Assembly: GCA_963530895.1 (NCBI GenBank)
Contig: CAUSFO010000014.1
Span: 1-33,231, forward strand
Reading direction: 5' to 3'
DNA length: 33,231 nucleotides
Source: JABCPE02 sp963530895
Lineage (GTDB): Bacteria; Bacteroidota; Bacteroidia; Flavobacteriales; Weeksellaceae
A program made the translations under genes and the position numbers. This document shows, one piece after another, positions 26,033 to 33,231 of the stretch (position 1 is its first letter; every line of letters begins with the position of its first letter). A model generated the notes under the pieces. The model made no database searches and was not told the DNA's origin. It saw only the letters and a list, made by a program, of their open reading frames with translations.

Positions 26033-26290
26033 CTATTTCGTTTTTTTATCTTCTTCCTGCATCAGATTAGCCGCCTCCTGCTTTACTTTGTCTATTTCAT
26101 TTTTTATTTCAGAGACTGGGTTGTCTTCTGTTTCCTTCATGATTTCCTGCTTGATATCATCCACTGCTCCACGCATTTTTCTCAGCCCCTGCCCTAGTTC
26201 ACGAGCTATCTGAGGAATTTTCTTCGGTCCAAAAAATATCATAATGACCAAAAAAATCACGAAAATCTCTCCAAAACTTAAATCTCCCAT
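26033..26290 (-). CDS. tatA: Twin-arginine translocase subunit TatA/TatE
   Basis: 85 residues. One membrane helix (residues about 6-21) is followed by the hallmark FFGPKKIPQIARELGQGLRKM, the hinge and amphipathic helix of TatA, then a charged C-terminal tail. It forms the pore-like assembly that exports folded proteins with TatC; no tatC is next to it. The PAP2 gene follows with no gap. It lies 31 bases after the DUF6261 gene. Confidence 0.92.
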   Translation of the reverse strand: MGDLSFGEIFVIFLVIMIFFGPKKIPQIARELGQGLRKMRGAVDDIKQEIMKETEDNPVSEIKNEIDKVKQEAANLMQEEDKKTK

Positions 26291-26321
26291 ATCTCAAAAC
26301 TAAATTTTAATTATTAGAAAA

Positions 26322-27053
26322 CTATTTCTCTTTGTCTGTTTTCGGTTGTTGGTCGCCTTTTTTGCCTCTTGCTTTGATGGTTTCATTTACACTGGTGATG
26401 ATGACTGCTATATCTTCTGAGAATACCTTATACTTGGTTGGATTGGCGATTTTCATTGCGGCAAGATAAGTAAGGAGTTTGCTATTTATCAGCTCCAAAA
26501 GCGGCTTTCTAAGGCTGGTTGCCGTCTCTTTACTCCCTTTCTGTGCTAATTCTTTGTCATAGTTAGCACGGATTTTAGTAAATTCTTCCTGTGCCGTTCT
26601 AATGTTTGCAATCGCTTCCGCTACGCCTGGCAACCCTGCAACAGCCTCCACCAAATCACTTGCTGAAAGGTCTTTGAGTAAGGAATCTACAAGGTTGGAT
26701 TGGGAAGAATAGTTCTCGCCCACCATCTTCACTCCATATTTTTTAAAGACCGCTGAAAGCTGTACTCCATAGGCTTTTAGGGTATCCAAAGGAATGGTTT
26801 TGTAGCCTTTGAGTAGCCTGTCCAACACTCGGATGGCACCATCTCTCTTGGCGTCTGCGTTCTCCAATTGAGAAATAACAGCATCGCTTCTCACGGCTTC
26901 GGTCAGGGCGTTGGCTTTCTCCTCCATCTCTACGAATAGGGGTTTCAAAAATGCCTCATCTTTGAGCGTTGCAGTGCTTTTGTAGAGGCTTACTAATCTG
27001 TGGGCTATATCACCAACTTCGGTGATTCTGATTTGTGACAATAATTTTTTCAT
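26322..27053 (-). CDS. DUF6261 family protein
   Basis: 243 residues, nearly all helical and with no signal peptide or membrane segment. The start (KKLLSQIRITEVGDIAHRLV) and the pattern ADAKRDGAIRVLDRLLKGYK fit DUF6261, a Bacteroidota family of unknown function. The tail after about residue 230 is charged (KARGKKGDQQPKTDKEK). Base content in sampled stretches is about 42% GC, higher than the kinase gene just upstream. It has its own -7 element. No function can be assigned. Confidence 0.8.
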   Translation of the reverse strand: MKKLLSQIRITEVGDIAHRLVSLYKSTATLKDEAFLKPLFVEMEEKANALTEAVRSDAVISQLENADAKRDGAIRVLDRLLKGYKTIPLDTLKAYGVQLSAVFKKYGVKMVGENYSSQSNLVDSLLKDLSASDLVEAVAGLPGVAEAIANIRTAQEEFTKIRANYDKELAQKGSKETATSLRKPLLELINSKLLTYLAAMKIANPTKYKVFSEDIAVIITSVNETIKARGKKGDQQPKTDKEK

Positions 27054-27091
27054 TGTATTGATGTTTTGAAATGTTACTTTATATGACTCTA

Positions 27092-27099
27092 CAAATATA
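27092..27099 (-). promoter_or_regulatory. -7 element for the DUF6261 gene
   Basis: The minus strand reads TATATTTG, matching TAnnTTTG, 38 bases before the ATG at 27053. It separates this gene from the kinase unit upstream. Confidence 0.45.
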
Positions 27100-27115
27100 T
27101 TAATAAATAAGTATA

Positions 27116-28129
27116 TTAAATTTCTATTGTTGTTTCCTTAATAATTTTAAAAAATTCAGTTTTTGCAACATTAATATCCTTAATTTGAACACAGCTTCTA
27201 TCTGATACTTTTCTATTGTTTTTCTTAAAATCAATAAAGTACCCTGTTCTTTTTTCACTCAATTCAATTGAGTAGGTATCATTTTTATAAGTTCCTTCCC
27301 AATGATTATCACTTTTTGGCTTCCATTCAATAGCCAAAGGTATTTTTTGTAATGCTTGTCTGAAATCTCTACAATTCTGATACCTAGAACCTCTATCCTT
27401 TTTAATTGATTTTTTAACAATTTTAATAACAGAATTTGGAATGTGTTCTGAAAAATTTCTTTTGGGAAATTGTTCTTTTTTTAATGCTTTTATCATATCC
27501 TGACTATTATTAAAAGGTAAATAGAAATTCTCTATATTATTCAATAGACGATAAAGAGTTATTCCCATAGAATACAAATCACTCAATTCATCTTGTACTT
27601 TCTCTTCCAATACTTCCAACGGTAGATGTGCATTATATCCTTCAAAATTGAATACTTGATCAGGTAAGCCATATGCTAATCCAAAATCAGAAAGTTTTGC
27701 TTCTCCTGTATCTGAAAATAAAATATTACCTAGCTTTATATCTCTATGCAATATTCCTTGATTATGTGCATGTTCCACTCCCAATAATGCTTCTGAAATT
27801 ATTTTTATTGATTGATGAACAGAAATAAAATTATTTTCAAGATAACTTTGAACACTGCCATTCTTTAAATATTCAGTAACTATATAAGGAAAAATTCCTT
27901 CTTCAGTTTTCATAATATCCACCTCTTTTATATCCACAATATTACTATGCCTACATTTTTCTAAAATTTTTGCTTCATCAATTGCTTTAATAAATTCATC
28001 AGGATTATTAACCCTAATTATTTTTAAAGCTCTTTCAGCTTCTAATAATTCGTCTTTCACTTTGAAAACTTTACCAAAACAGCCACTACCAATAGACTCT
28101 AATATTTCAAATTTACCTATTGTACTCAT
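27116..28129 (-). CDS. Soluble serine/threonine protein kinase
   Basis: 337 residues. A complete eukaryotic-type kinase domain fills residues 5-265: glycine loop IGSGCFGKVF (13-22), ATP lysine Lys36, helix C Glu52, catalytic HRDIKLGN with Asp130, DFG at 148-150, and DLYSMGITLY in the F-helix region. LPLEVLE stands where APE would be. No membrane helix or sensor domain is present; a beta-rich region of about 70 residues (WEGTYKNDTYSIELSEKR onward) closes the protein. The ATG lies one base from the stop of the partner gene, so the pair is translationally coupled. Sampled stretches are about 23-32% GC, well below the neighbours, which suggests transfer. Confidence 0.9.
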   Translation of the reverse strand: MSTIGKFEILESIGSGCFGKVFKVKDELLEAERALKIIRVNNPDEFIKAIDEAKILEKCRHSNIVDIKEVDIMKTEEGIFPYIVTEYLKNGSVQSYLENNFISVHQSIKIISEALLGVEHAHNQGILHRDIKLGNILFSDTGEAKLSDFGLAYGLPDQVFNFEGYNAHLPLEVLEEKVQDELSDLYSMGITLYRLLNNIENFYLPFNNSQDMIKALKKEQFPKRNFSEHIPNSVIKIVKKSIKKDRGSRYQNCRDFRQALQKIPLAIEWKPKSDNHWEGTYKNDTYSIELSEKRTGYFIDFKKNNRKVSDRSCVQIKDINVAKTEFFKIIKETTIEI

Positions 28130-28130
28130 A

Positions 28131-28580
28131 TTACAAGTTTATTAGTGCCATTAAAGCAACTTTTTTTATATCTTCATTCCAAGGAGCGGATGGTTTTCCT
28201 AATAATTCATCTATATGTGCTATCAAATTCGCTTCTTTTGGCAAACCTAATTTACTTGGCTCTACCCACTTCGTTATATAAGTAATAGATATATTTCTTT
28301 TATAACATAAAAGATTTAACATTGCTTGCCCATAATACACATTTGTTATATAATCTTTCTTAGGACTTTGAATTATAGCTAATTTATAACATACTTTATC
28401 TGGCTTAATTTTATCCAATAGTAATTCTAATTCTTTTTCAAACCAGTCAACTATTTGGGGTATTGAATGATTTACAGGCAAAGATATTTCTCCTTTATTT
28501 TCAAGTTTAGGAGTTGATTTTTCTCCTGAAAGAGCAACATAATAAAATTTATTAGTTATAAAATTAATAGATAAGACCAT
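28131..28580 (-). CDS. Small RNase H/RuvC-like fold protein paired with the kinase
   Basis: 149 residues. The order of elements suggests an RNase H-type fold of the RuvC/DUF3010 kind: a first strand pair VLSINFITNKFYYVALSG (residues 2-19), a long helix ending in LLLDKIKPDKVCYKLAIIQ, a helix QAMLNLLCYK followed by strand ISITYITKWVEPSK, and a final helix WNEDIKKVALMALINL. The first catalytic Asp of RuvC would be Asn6 here and the Glu after the second strand is not evident, so it is probably inactive and may only bind nucleic acid. It is the first gene of a two-gene unit with the kinase. The fold call is by eye, so moderate certainty. Confidence 0.7.
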   Translation of the reverse strand: MVLSINFITNKFYYVALSGEKSTPKLENKGEISLPVNHSIPQIVDWFEKELELLLDKIKPDKVCYKLAIIQSPKKDYITNVYYGQAMLNLLCYKRNISITYITKWVEPSKLGLPKEANLIAHIDELLGKPSAPWNEDIKKVALMALINL

Positions 28581-28883
28581 ATTTATAATTAGTTATTTTT
28601 TAAAATAATATTCTTCCTTTATCTCCCCAACAACTATCCCTCCACAATTTTTCCATTCCCATCAGTTAATTAACCGCTACTTATTTTTTTTATTTCTGTC
28701 GGTTAATTAACCGACGCTCACTTTTGTTCATTTTCTACCATCGGTTAAATAACCATTGCTCATTTTTATATATTTTCTACCGTCGGTTAATTAACCGTTA
28801 CTCGTTTTTATATATTTTGAAGCTTCGGTTAATTAACCGAAGCTCACTTTTATTCATTTCCTACCAATGGTTAAATAATTTCC
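28581..28883. other. Intergenic stretch between the valS 3' end and the kinase pair
   Basis: This 303-base gap is filled mainly by the palindrome array at 28665-28880. The first 80 bases (28581-28660), just before the RNase H-like gene, should hold that gene's promoter, but I see no good TAnnTTTG match on the minus strand. No separate gene is supported. Confidence 0.7.
28665..28880. repeat. Array of six palindromes on a 42-bp period
   Basis: Six copies of a palindrome built on GTTAATTAAC or GTTAAATAAC have centres at about 28669.5, 28706.5, 28748.5, 28790.5, 28832.5 and 28874.5: one step of 37 bases, then four of exactly 42. Copy 2 is a perfect 18-bp palindrome (28698-28715), copy 4 perfect over 14 bp (28784-28797), copy 5 perfect over 24 bp (28821-28844); copies 3 and 6 have AA at the centre. 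Spacers share a GCTCA-T-rich-CTACC pattern. It begins directly after the valS stop and ends 85 bases before the RNase H-like/kinase pair. Confidence 0.9.
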
Positions 28884-31493
28884 CTACAAAGATTTCAATT
28901 TCTCCTCCAAAATCGCGATTTTCTCCAGCGTGTCTTTTTGTTTTTTACGCTCAGTTTCTACAATTTCAGGTTTGGCGTTGGCAACGAATTTCTCATTGCT
29001 GAGTTTTTTCTCCACCGAAACCAAAAAGCCTTTCAGGTAAGCCAATTCTTCTTCGGTTTTCTTTTTTTCTTCGCCTAAATCTAAGTTTTCGCTCAGCGGA
29101 ACAGAGATTTCCACCGCTCCCACTAAGAAAGTAAAGCTCGGCTTGTCCGTTTTCTCGGAATAATGAATTTTAGAGATATTCGCCAGTTTTCTGATTACAT
29201 TTTCATTCGCAAAAGAGCTTTCACTGGTGAATAATTCCACTTCTTCCCTTGGCGAAATTCCTTTGCTCTGGCGGTAATTTCTCACACCTGAGATGATTTC
29301 TTTCGCTGTATCAAACGCAGAGATGGTATTTTCATTAAAACTTTCCGCATTTTTCTGCTGGGCGATAACCAGCGCTTCTGATGTGTTTCGCTCCGCGATA
29401 TGCTGATAAAGCTCCTCCGTAAGGAACGGCATAAACGGATGAAGAAGCCTCATCAGCTCCTCAAAGAACCTGATAGTTTGGTCATAAACCTCCTGAGAAA
29501 TACTTTCCCCAAAATTAGGCTTCACCGCTTCCAAATACCATGAACAGAAGTCATCCCAAATAAATTTGTAAAGCAAATGCAATGCATCTGAAATTCGGAA
29601 TTTCTCAAACTGGTCGTTGATTTCGCTGATGGTTTTATTCATCTGATTTTCAAACCAAATGATTGTTTGTTTTTCAGCCTCTCCAGCTGGTTTTGCTTCT
29701 TTTGTCCAGCTTTGTGTCAGCTTAAATGCATTATAAATTTTCGTTGCGAAGTTTCTTCCTTGCAGCATCAAATCCTCATCAAAAAGAAGGTCGTTTCCAG
29801 CCGCAGAACTCAGCAAAATCCCCACTCTCACGCTGTCCGCACCATATTTGTCAATCAATTCCAATGGATCTGGTGAATTACCCAAGGATTTGGACATTTT
29901 TCTTCTTTGTTTATCCCTTACAATGCCTGTAAAATATACATTTTTAAACGGAACTTTCCCTCTCCATTCCAGCCCTGCCATGATCATACGAGCCACCCAG
30001 AAGAAAATAATATCTGGGCCTGTAACCAAATCTGCCGTTGGGTAATAATAGTTAATATCCTTATTTTCAGGATCTAAAAGTCCATCAAAAACAGACATCG
30101 GCCACAGCCAAGAAGAGAACCAAGTGTCCAGAGCATCTTCATCCTGGCGAAGGTCAGCTATTTCTAAACTTGGATTTTTAGTTTTAGCTAATTTTAGGGC
30201 TTCATCGATGTTTTCAGCCACTACAAAATCATTTTCGCCATCGCCATAGTAGTATGCTGGAATGCGCTGTCCCCACCATAGCTGTCGCGAAATATTCCAA
30301 TCGCGGATGTTTTCCATCCAGTGTTTATAGGTGTTTTTGAACTTTTCGGGATGGAATTTTATTTCATCATTCATCACCACATCCAGAGCAGGTTTTGCGA
30401 TTTCAGACATTTTCAAAAACCACTGTTGTGATATTTTTGGTTCTATCACCGCACCCGTTCTCTCGGAAGTTCCTACTTTATTTACATAATCTTCGGCTTT
30501 TAGCAAAAGATTTTTCTCTTCTAATTCTTTGGCAATGGCTTTTCTTACCTCAAAACGATTTTTCCCTGCATAATGCAGACCATGCTCGTTCAGGTTAGCA
30601 TCATCATCCAAGATATCAAGCATCGGAAGGCTGTGCTTCTGTCCGATTTCATAGTCATTGACATCGTGAGCAGGAGTAATTTTCAAGGCTCCTGTTCCAA
30701 ATTCTATATCCACATAATCATCCTCAATAATCGGAACGGCACGATTTACAATCGGCACAATGGCTTTTTTCCCTTTCAGATGAGCATATCTCTCATCATT
30801 AGGATTTACACAAATCGCCACATCACCAAAAATAGTTTCTGGACGCGTAGTAGCCACGGTAAGAAACTCCTCTGAGCCTTCTATTTGATATTTTAAGAAA
30901 TATAATTTTCCGTTTTGCTCCTTGAAAATCACTTCCTCATCAGAAATGTTGGTTTTCGCCTCTGGATCCCAGTTTACCATTCTGTAACCACGGTAAATCA
31001 GCCCTTTGTTATACAAATCAACAAAAGATTTTATCACTTGCTGAGAGAGTTTGTCCTCCAAGGTGAAACGAGTTCTGTCCCAGTCGCAGGAACAACCCAG
31101 TTTTTTAAGCTGTTCAAGGATAGTTCCACCATACTGATTTGTCCAGTCCCAAGCGTGTTTTAGGAATTCCTCTCGGGTAATATCCGATTTGCTAACACCT
31201 TGTTCTTTCAGCTTAGCCACTACTTTCGCCTCTGTAGCGATGGACGCATGGTCTGTCCCTGGCACCCAACAGGCATTGAAGCCTTTCATTCTGGCTCTTC
31301 TCACCAAAACATCCTGAATCGTGTTATTCAGCATGTGTCCCATGTGAAGAATCCCTGTAACATTGGGCGGCGGAATGACAATGGTGTAAGGCGGCTTGTC
31401 ATTCGGTTCAGAGTGGAAATATTTGTTTTCCAGCCAGTAGCTGTACCATTTTTGTTCCGTTTCTTGTGGATTGTATTTATCTGGAATTGCCAT
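28884..31493 (-). CDS. valS: Valyl-tRNA synthetase
   Basis: I take the start at 31493 (MAIPDKYNPQETEQKWYSYW), giving 869 residues; the frame extends 14 codons upstream but would run past a -7 element at 31514-31521. Class I synthetase that charges tRNA-Val. The HIGH motif reads HMGH at residues 50-53, the KMSKS loop is KMSKSLGNSPDP, and the editing domain is seen in TTRPETIFGDVAI. The coiled-coil C-terminal arm ends in LEEKLKSL. All expected domains are present. The palindrome array begins right after the stop. Confidence 0.96.
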   Translation of the reverse strand: MAIPDKYNPQETEQKWYSYWLENKYFHSEPNDKPPYTIVIPPPNVTGILHMGHMLNNTIQDVLVRRARMKGFNACWVPGTDHASIATEAKVVAKLKEQGVSKSDITREEFLKHAWDWTNQYGGTILEQLKKLGCSCDWDRTRFTLEDKLSQQVIKSFVDLYNKGLIYRGYRMVNWDPEAKTNISDEEVIFKEQNGKLYFLKYQIEGSEEFLTVATTRPETIFGDVAICVNPNDERYAHLKGKKAIVPIVNRAVPIIEDDYVDIEFGTGALKITPAHDVNDYEIGQKHSLPMLDILDDDANLNEHGLHYAGKNRFEVRKAIAKELEEKNLLLKAEDYVNKVGTSERTGAVIEPKISQQWFLKMSEIAKPALDVVMNDEIKFHPEKFKNTYKHWMENIRDWNISRQLWWGQRIPAYYYGDGENDFVVAENIDEALKLAKTKNPSLEIADLRQDEDALDTWFSSWLWPMSVFDGLLDPENKDINYYYPTADLVTGPDIIFFWVARMIMAGLEWRGKVPFKNVYFTGIVRDKQRRKMSKSLGNSPDPLELIDKYGADSVRVGILLSSAAGNDLLFDEDLMLQGRNFATKIYNAFKLTQSWTKEAKPAGEAEKQTIIWFENQMNKTISEINDQFEKFRISDALHLLYKFIWDDFCSWYLEAVKPNFGESISQEVYDQTIRFFEELMRLLHPFMPFLTEELYQHIAERNTSEALVIAQQKNAESFNENTISAFDTAKEIISGVRNYRQSKGISPREEVELFTSESSFANENVIRKLANISKIHYSEKTDKPSFTFLVGAVEISVPLSENLDLGEEKKKTEEELAYLKGFLVSVEKKLSNEKFVANAKPEIVETERKKQKDTLEKIAILEEKLKSL

Positions 31494-31513
31494 TTTATTA
31501 TTTTTTAGATTTG

Positions 31514-31521
31514 CAAAAATA
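31514..31521 (-). promoter_or_regulatory. -7 element for valS
   Basis: The minus strand reads TATTTTTG, matching TAnnTTTG, 20 bases before the ATG at 31493. A second match, TAATTTTG, lies further upstream. No TTG has the ideal spacing. Confidence 0.4.
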
Positions 31522-31572
31522 GGATAAAGCAACAAAATTATTGCAATTTTTATTCAAAATTAACCAAAATAA

Positions 31573-31601
31573 AAAAAGCCATTTGGTGTGAATGGCTTTT
31601 T
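31573..31601 (-). terminator. Orphan hairpin terminator upstream of valS
   Basis: AAAAAGCCATT (31573-31583) pairs fully with AATGGCTTTTT (31591-31601) around a 7-base loop, with A-runs and T-runs on both sides. No intact gene ends into it from either side: valS and the gene at 31799 both point away. It would suit the 3' end of a lost minus-strand gene. Confidence 0.65.
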
Positions 31602-31621
31602 AGGTTTATAAATTAGGATTT

Positions 31622-31795
31622 TTAAGTCTTGCTTCTGTTACATCGGCGTTTATAATATTTGAATTCCTTAAACGGTGTAATCGATATTTTTACAAGAACA
31701 TGATTTCCTCCAACAAAAAACTCCTCTCTATTAAAACAAAATAAAAATTTATAACTATTTTTGAACAAAATACATTTAATATCAAATATCTAAAT
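31622..31795 (-). pseudogene. Possible C-terminal remnant of a lost gene
   Basis: Read on the minus strand, an uninterrupted frame of about 55 codons without a start codon includes FVGGNHVLVKISITPFKEF and ends in KRRCNRSKT and a TAA. The orphan terminator follows about 25 bases later. This fits the tail of a gene cut off by the rearrangement that brought in the plus-strand genes. The region is AT-rich and the frame could be chance. Confidence 0.25.
31756..31763 (+). promoter_or_regulatory. -7 element for the SMI1/KNR4-like gene
   Basis: TATTTTTG matches TAnnTTTG, 35 bases before the ATG at 31799. Confidence 0.4.
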
Positions 31796-31798
31796 CAT

Positions 31799-32428
31799 AT
31801 GAAACAAGAAATTCTTGACAGAATCCAAGCCCTTGGAGGCGATACCAGCCAAGTGAAAGGTACTTCCCTTGCTGATGACCTATTGGCTATTACTTTTGAT
31901 ACCGTACTCTATCCCAAGCCTCAGGACACTCCTTGGGCAAAGGCAGAAGATACTGAGCCTATCTATGGTATAGGCGCATGGGTAGATGCCCATAGGGAGC
32001 TTTACCAAACCGATAAAAAGGCTTTCTATGACCAAATGATTGCTCAGTTCTATCAACTTACAGAAGAACCTTACGGGCAACACTTTTGGACAGTCAGCCT
32101 CTTTACCCCTTTCAAAGAAGATACTGATGACTATGAAGAATGGTATGACGATTTCTCCGATGAGGAATTTACAGACCTCACAGAAATTATAAAAGTTACA
32201 GGCAACAAGACTCCTGATTTCATAGAACTTTTCTATACATATGGTTATCCTGACCATATATACATAGCCCTGAGCGACCCCAATCCCCAAAATCCTACCC
32301 TCTTTGGTACCGACCACGAGGTGTTTTTCAGAGAAATAGATAACATGGGAACTTTGGAAGACTATCTCAATACGCTAATGACCCCAGAAGAATTAATAGA
32401 AATCGTAGAAAAAGCATTGGCTAAATAA
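31799..32428 (+). CDS. Hypothetical protein, possibly SMI1/KNR4-like
   Basis: 209 residues, acidic and cytoplasmic. The C-terminal part (HIYIALSDPNPQNPTLFGTD followed by HEVFFREIDNMGTLEDYLN) resembles SMI1/KNR4 (SUKH) proteins, many of which are immunity proteins against secreted toxins; this is a tentative reading. No toxin gene is nearby. Sampled stretches are 37-47% GC, higher than most of the window. It is followed by two small genes on the same strand. Confidence 0.65.
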   Translation: MKQEILDRIQALGGDTSQVKGTSLADDLLAITFDTVLYPKPQDTPWAKAEDTEPIYGIGAWVDAHRELYQTDKKAFYDQMIAQFYQLTEEPYGQHFWTVSLFTPFKEDTDDYEEWYDDFSDEEFTDLTEIIKVTGNKTPDFIELFYTYGYPDHIYIALSDPNPQNPTLFGTDHEVFFREIDNMGTLEDYLNTLMTPEELIEIVEKALAK

Positions 32429-32465
32429 TTTTTATTTTTAGTTAAATCTAAAAAAACAACCACTA

Positions 32466-32822
32466 ATGAACTTAGAAGAACTCAGAGAGTATTGCCTTTC
32501 CTTGCCCTATGTTACTGAAGATATGCCTTTTGGTGAGGATGTTTTAGTATTTCGGATTTGTAATCGTATTTTTGTGCTTACAAATTTAGAATCAGTACCT
32601 TTGCGGGTGAGCCTAAAATGTAACCCCGAGCGCGCCATAGAACTCCGCGAGCAGTATCCTGAGCAAATCATCGCGGGCTATCACCTGAACAAGAAACATT
32701 GGAACACCGTGCTTTTAGAAGGTCTACCCATTGTCCTTACCAAAGAAATGATACAGCACTCTTACGACCAAGTACTCGCTAAAGTTCCCAAGAAAGAGAG
32801 AGAACTTTTAAACCATAAATAA
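32466..32822 (+). CDS. MmcQ/YjbR family protein
   Basis: 118 residues. The pattern LREYCLSLPYVTEDMPFGED, then FRICNRIFVLTNLE, PERAIELREQYPEQIIAGYH, and LNKKHWNTVLLEG matches the MmcQ/YjbR family, whose CyaY-like fold has been proposed to bind DNA; the biological role is unclear. Complete, with 37 bases between it and the previous gene and one base before the next. Sampled stretches are about 48-50% GC, clearly above the local average. Confidence 0.88.
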   Translation: MNLEELREYCLSLPYVTEDMPFGEDVLVFRICNRIFVLTNLESVPLRVSLKCNPERAIELREQYPEQIIAGYHLNKKHWNTVLLEGLPIVLTKEMIQHSYDQVLAKVPKKERELLNHK

Positions 32823-32823
32823 A

Positions 32824-33231
32824 ATGAGACAGAAATTTACACTCATCACTTTAGGTGTTCGTGACTTTAAGAAAGCACTTGCCTTTTACGAGAACTTAGG
32901 CTGGCAGAAGTCGGACAAAAGTATGGAGGAGTATGCTCTTTTCCCTTTGGGAGGAATTGTATTAGGATTATATCCTTTACAAGAACTCTCCGAAGATACT
33001 ACGCTACCTTATCAGTCAAGTGCATTTGCAGGAATAACGATTAGTTATAATGCCAAATCGGAAGCAGAAGTAGATGCTGTTTTATCCAAGGTCAGTGAAT
33101 TAGGAGCTACTATTGTCAAACCTGCTCAAAAAGTATTTTGGGGTGGATATAGCGGCTATTTCAAGGACTTAGACGACTACCTCTTTGAAGTTGCTTATAA
33201 TCCTTTTTGGGAGTTTGACGAAAATGACAAT
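32824..33231 (+). CDS. VOC-family protein, cut by window edge
   Basis: 136 codons from the ATG at 32824, with no stop before the window ends. The N-terminal FTLITLGVRDFKKALAFYEN is the first beta-alpha-beta module of glyoxalase/bleomycin-resistance proteins, and GGYSGYFKDLDDYLFEVAYN is the second module's end, with the Glu of LFEVAYN as a likely metal ligand. The substrate is unknown. It lies one base after the YjbR-like gene, so they are co-transcribed. Sampled sequence is about 47% GC. Confidence 0.85.
   Translation, partial: MRQKFTLITLGVRDFKKALAFYENLGWQKSDKSMEEYALFPLGGIVLGLYPLQELSEDTTLPYQSSAFAGITISYNAKSEAEVDAVLSKVSELGATIVKPAQKVFWGGYSGYFKDLDDYLFEVAYNPFWEFDENDN

Larger units (their letters stand above)
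31494..31798. other. Intergenic stretch between divergent valS and the next gene
   Basis: The 305 bases hold the valS promoter region at the left (31514-31521), a hairpin terminator at 31573-31601, a possible remnant frame on the minus strand (31622-31795), and a -7 element for the plus-strand gene (31756-31763). Two promoters pointing outward with a terminator between them is unusual. Confidence 0.6.

Noticed and set aside
28665..28880. The palindrome array as a CRISPR
   Set aside because: Repeats are short palindromes with similar, non-unique spacers, and no cas gene is present.
28724..29002. A 92-codon plus-strand frame with a 14-residue repeat (RLINRYSFLYI-type)
   Set aside because: The repeat is simply the 42-bp palindrome array read in frame (42 is divisible by 3), and the second half overlaps valS on the opposite strand. 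There is no promoter or ribosome binding site, so I do not call it a gene.

Overview
The window comes from a low-GC member of the Bacteroidota, class Flavobacteriia, most likely a Weeksellaceae of the Chryseobacterium/Riemerella/Bergeyella type; the genus cannot be fixed from sequence alone. The support is the family content (DUF4173, DUF6261, flavobacterial GyrA), the mevalonate-pathway enzyme MvaD, weak ribosome binding sites, and many upstream matches to the Bacteroidota/Flavobacterium promoter (TTG, 17-19 bases, TAnnTTTG). Most genes lie on the minus strand.

Layout, left to right. 1-3403: a partial membrane protein, diphosphomevalonate decarboxylase and an aminopeptidase P. 3500-6200: a gpmI / small membrane protein / pyrophosphatase operon. 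6242-8650: DUF4173 membrane protein, a small winged-helix regulator and a second membrane protein, with two copies of an inverted repeat (AACTTTG-N5-CAAAGTT) that looks like the regulator's operator. 8732-13388: lipoprotein, TPR protein and gyrA. 13538-17582: a small DUF4286-like protein, an HD hydrolase coupled to an AddB-like PD-(D/E)XK nuclease, and a small membrane protein. 17591-22860: housekeeping genes (rsmG, DUF4180, aminotransferase, ArsC-like, CvfB-like, EEP hydrolase, trmD). 22902-25459: an Imm40-like protein, a LolD-like ATPase and two secreted proteins. 25469-27053: PAP2 phosphatase, TatA and DUF6261.

The most unusual part is 27116-28883: a very AT-rich, tightly coupled pair made of a soluble Ser/Thr protein kinase and a small protein that reads like a degenerate RNase H/RuvC-type fold, preceded by six palindromes centred on GTTAATTAAC. 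The last five are spaced exactly 42 bp apart. Flanking arms differ between units but keep their pairing. This is the best candidate for an undescribed system.

28884-31493 is valS. To its right, a possible remnant reading frame with an orphan terminator precedes a GC-richer plus-strand cluster (SMI1/KNR4-like, MmcQ/YjbR, VOC) that runs off the window and looks acquired. I see no rRNA, tRNA, CRISPR array, insertion sequence or prophage gene.
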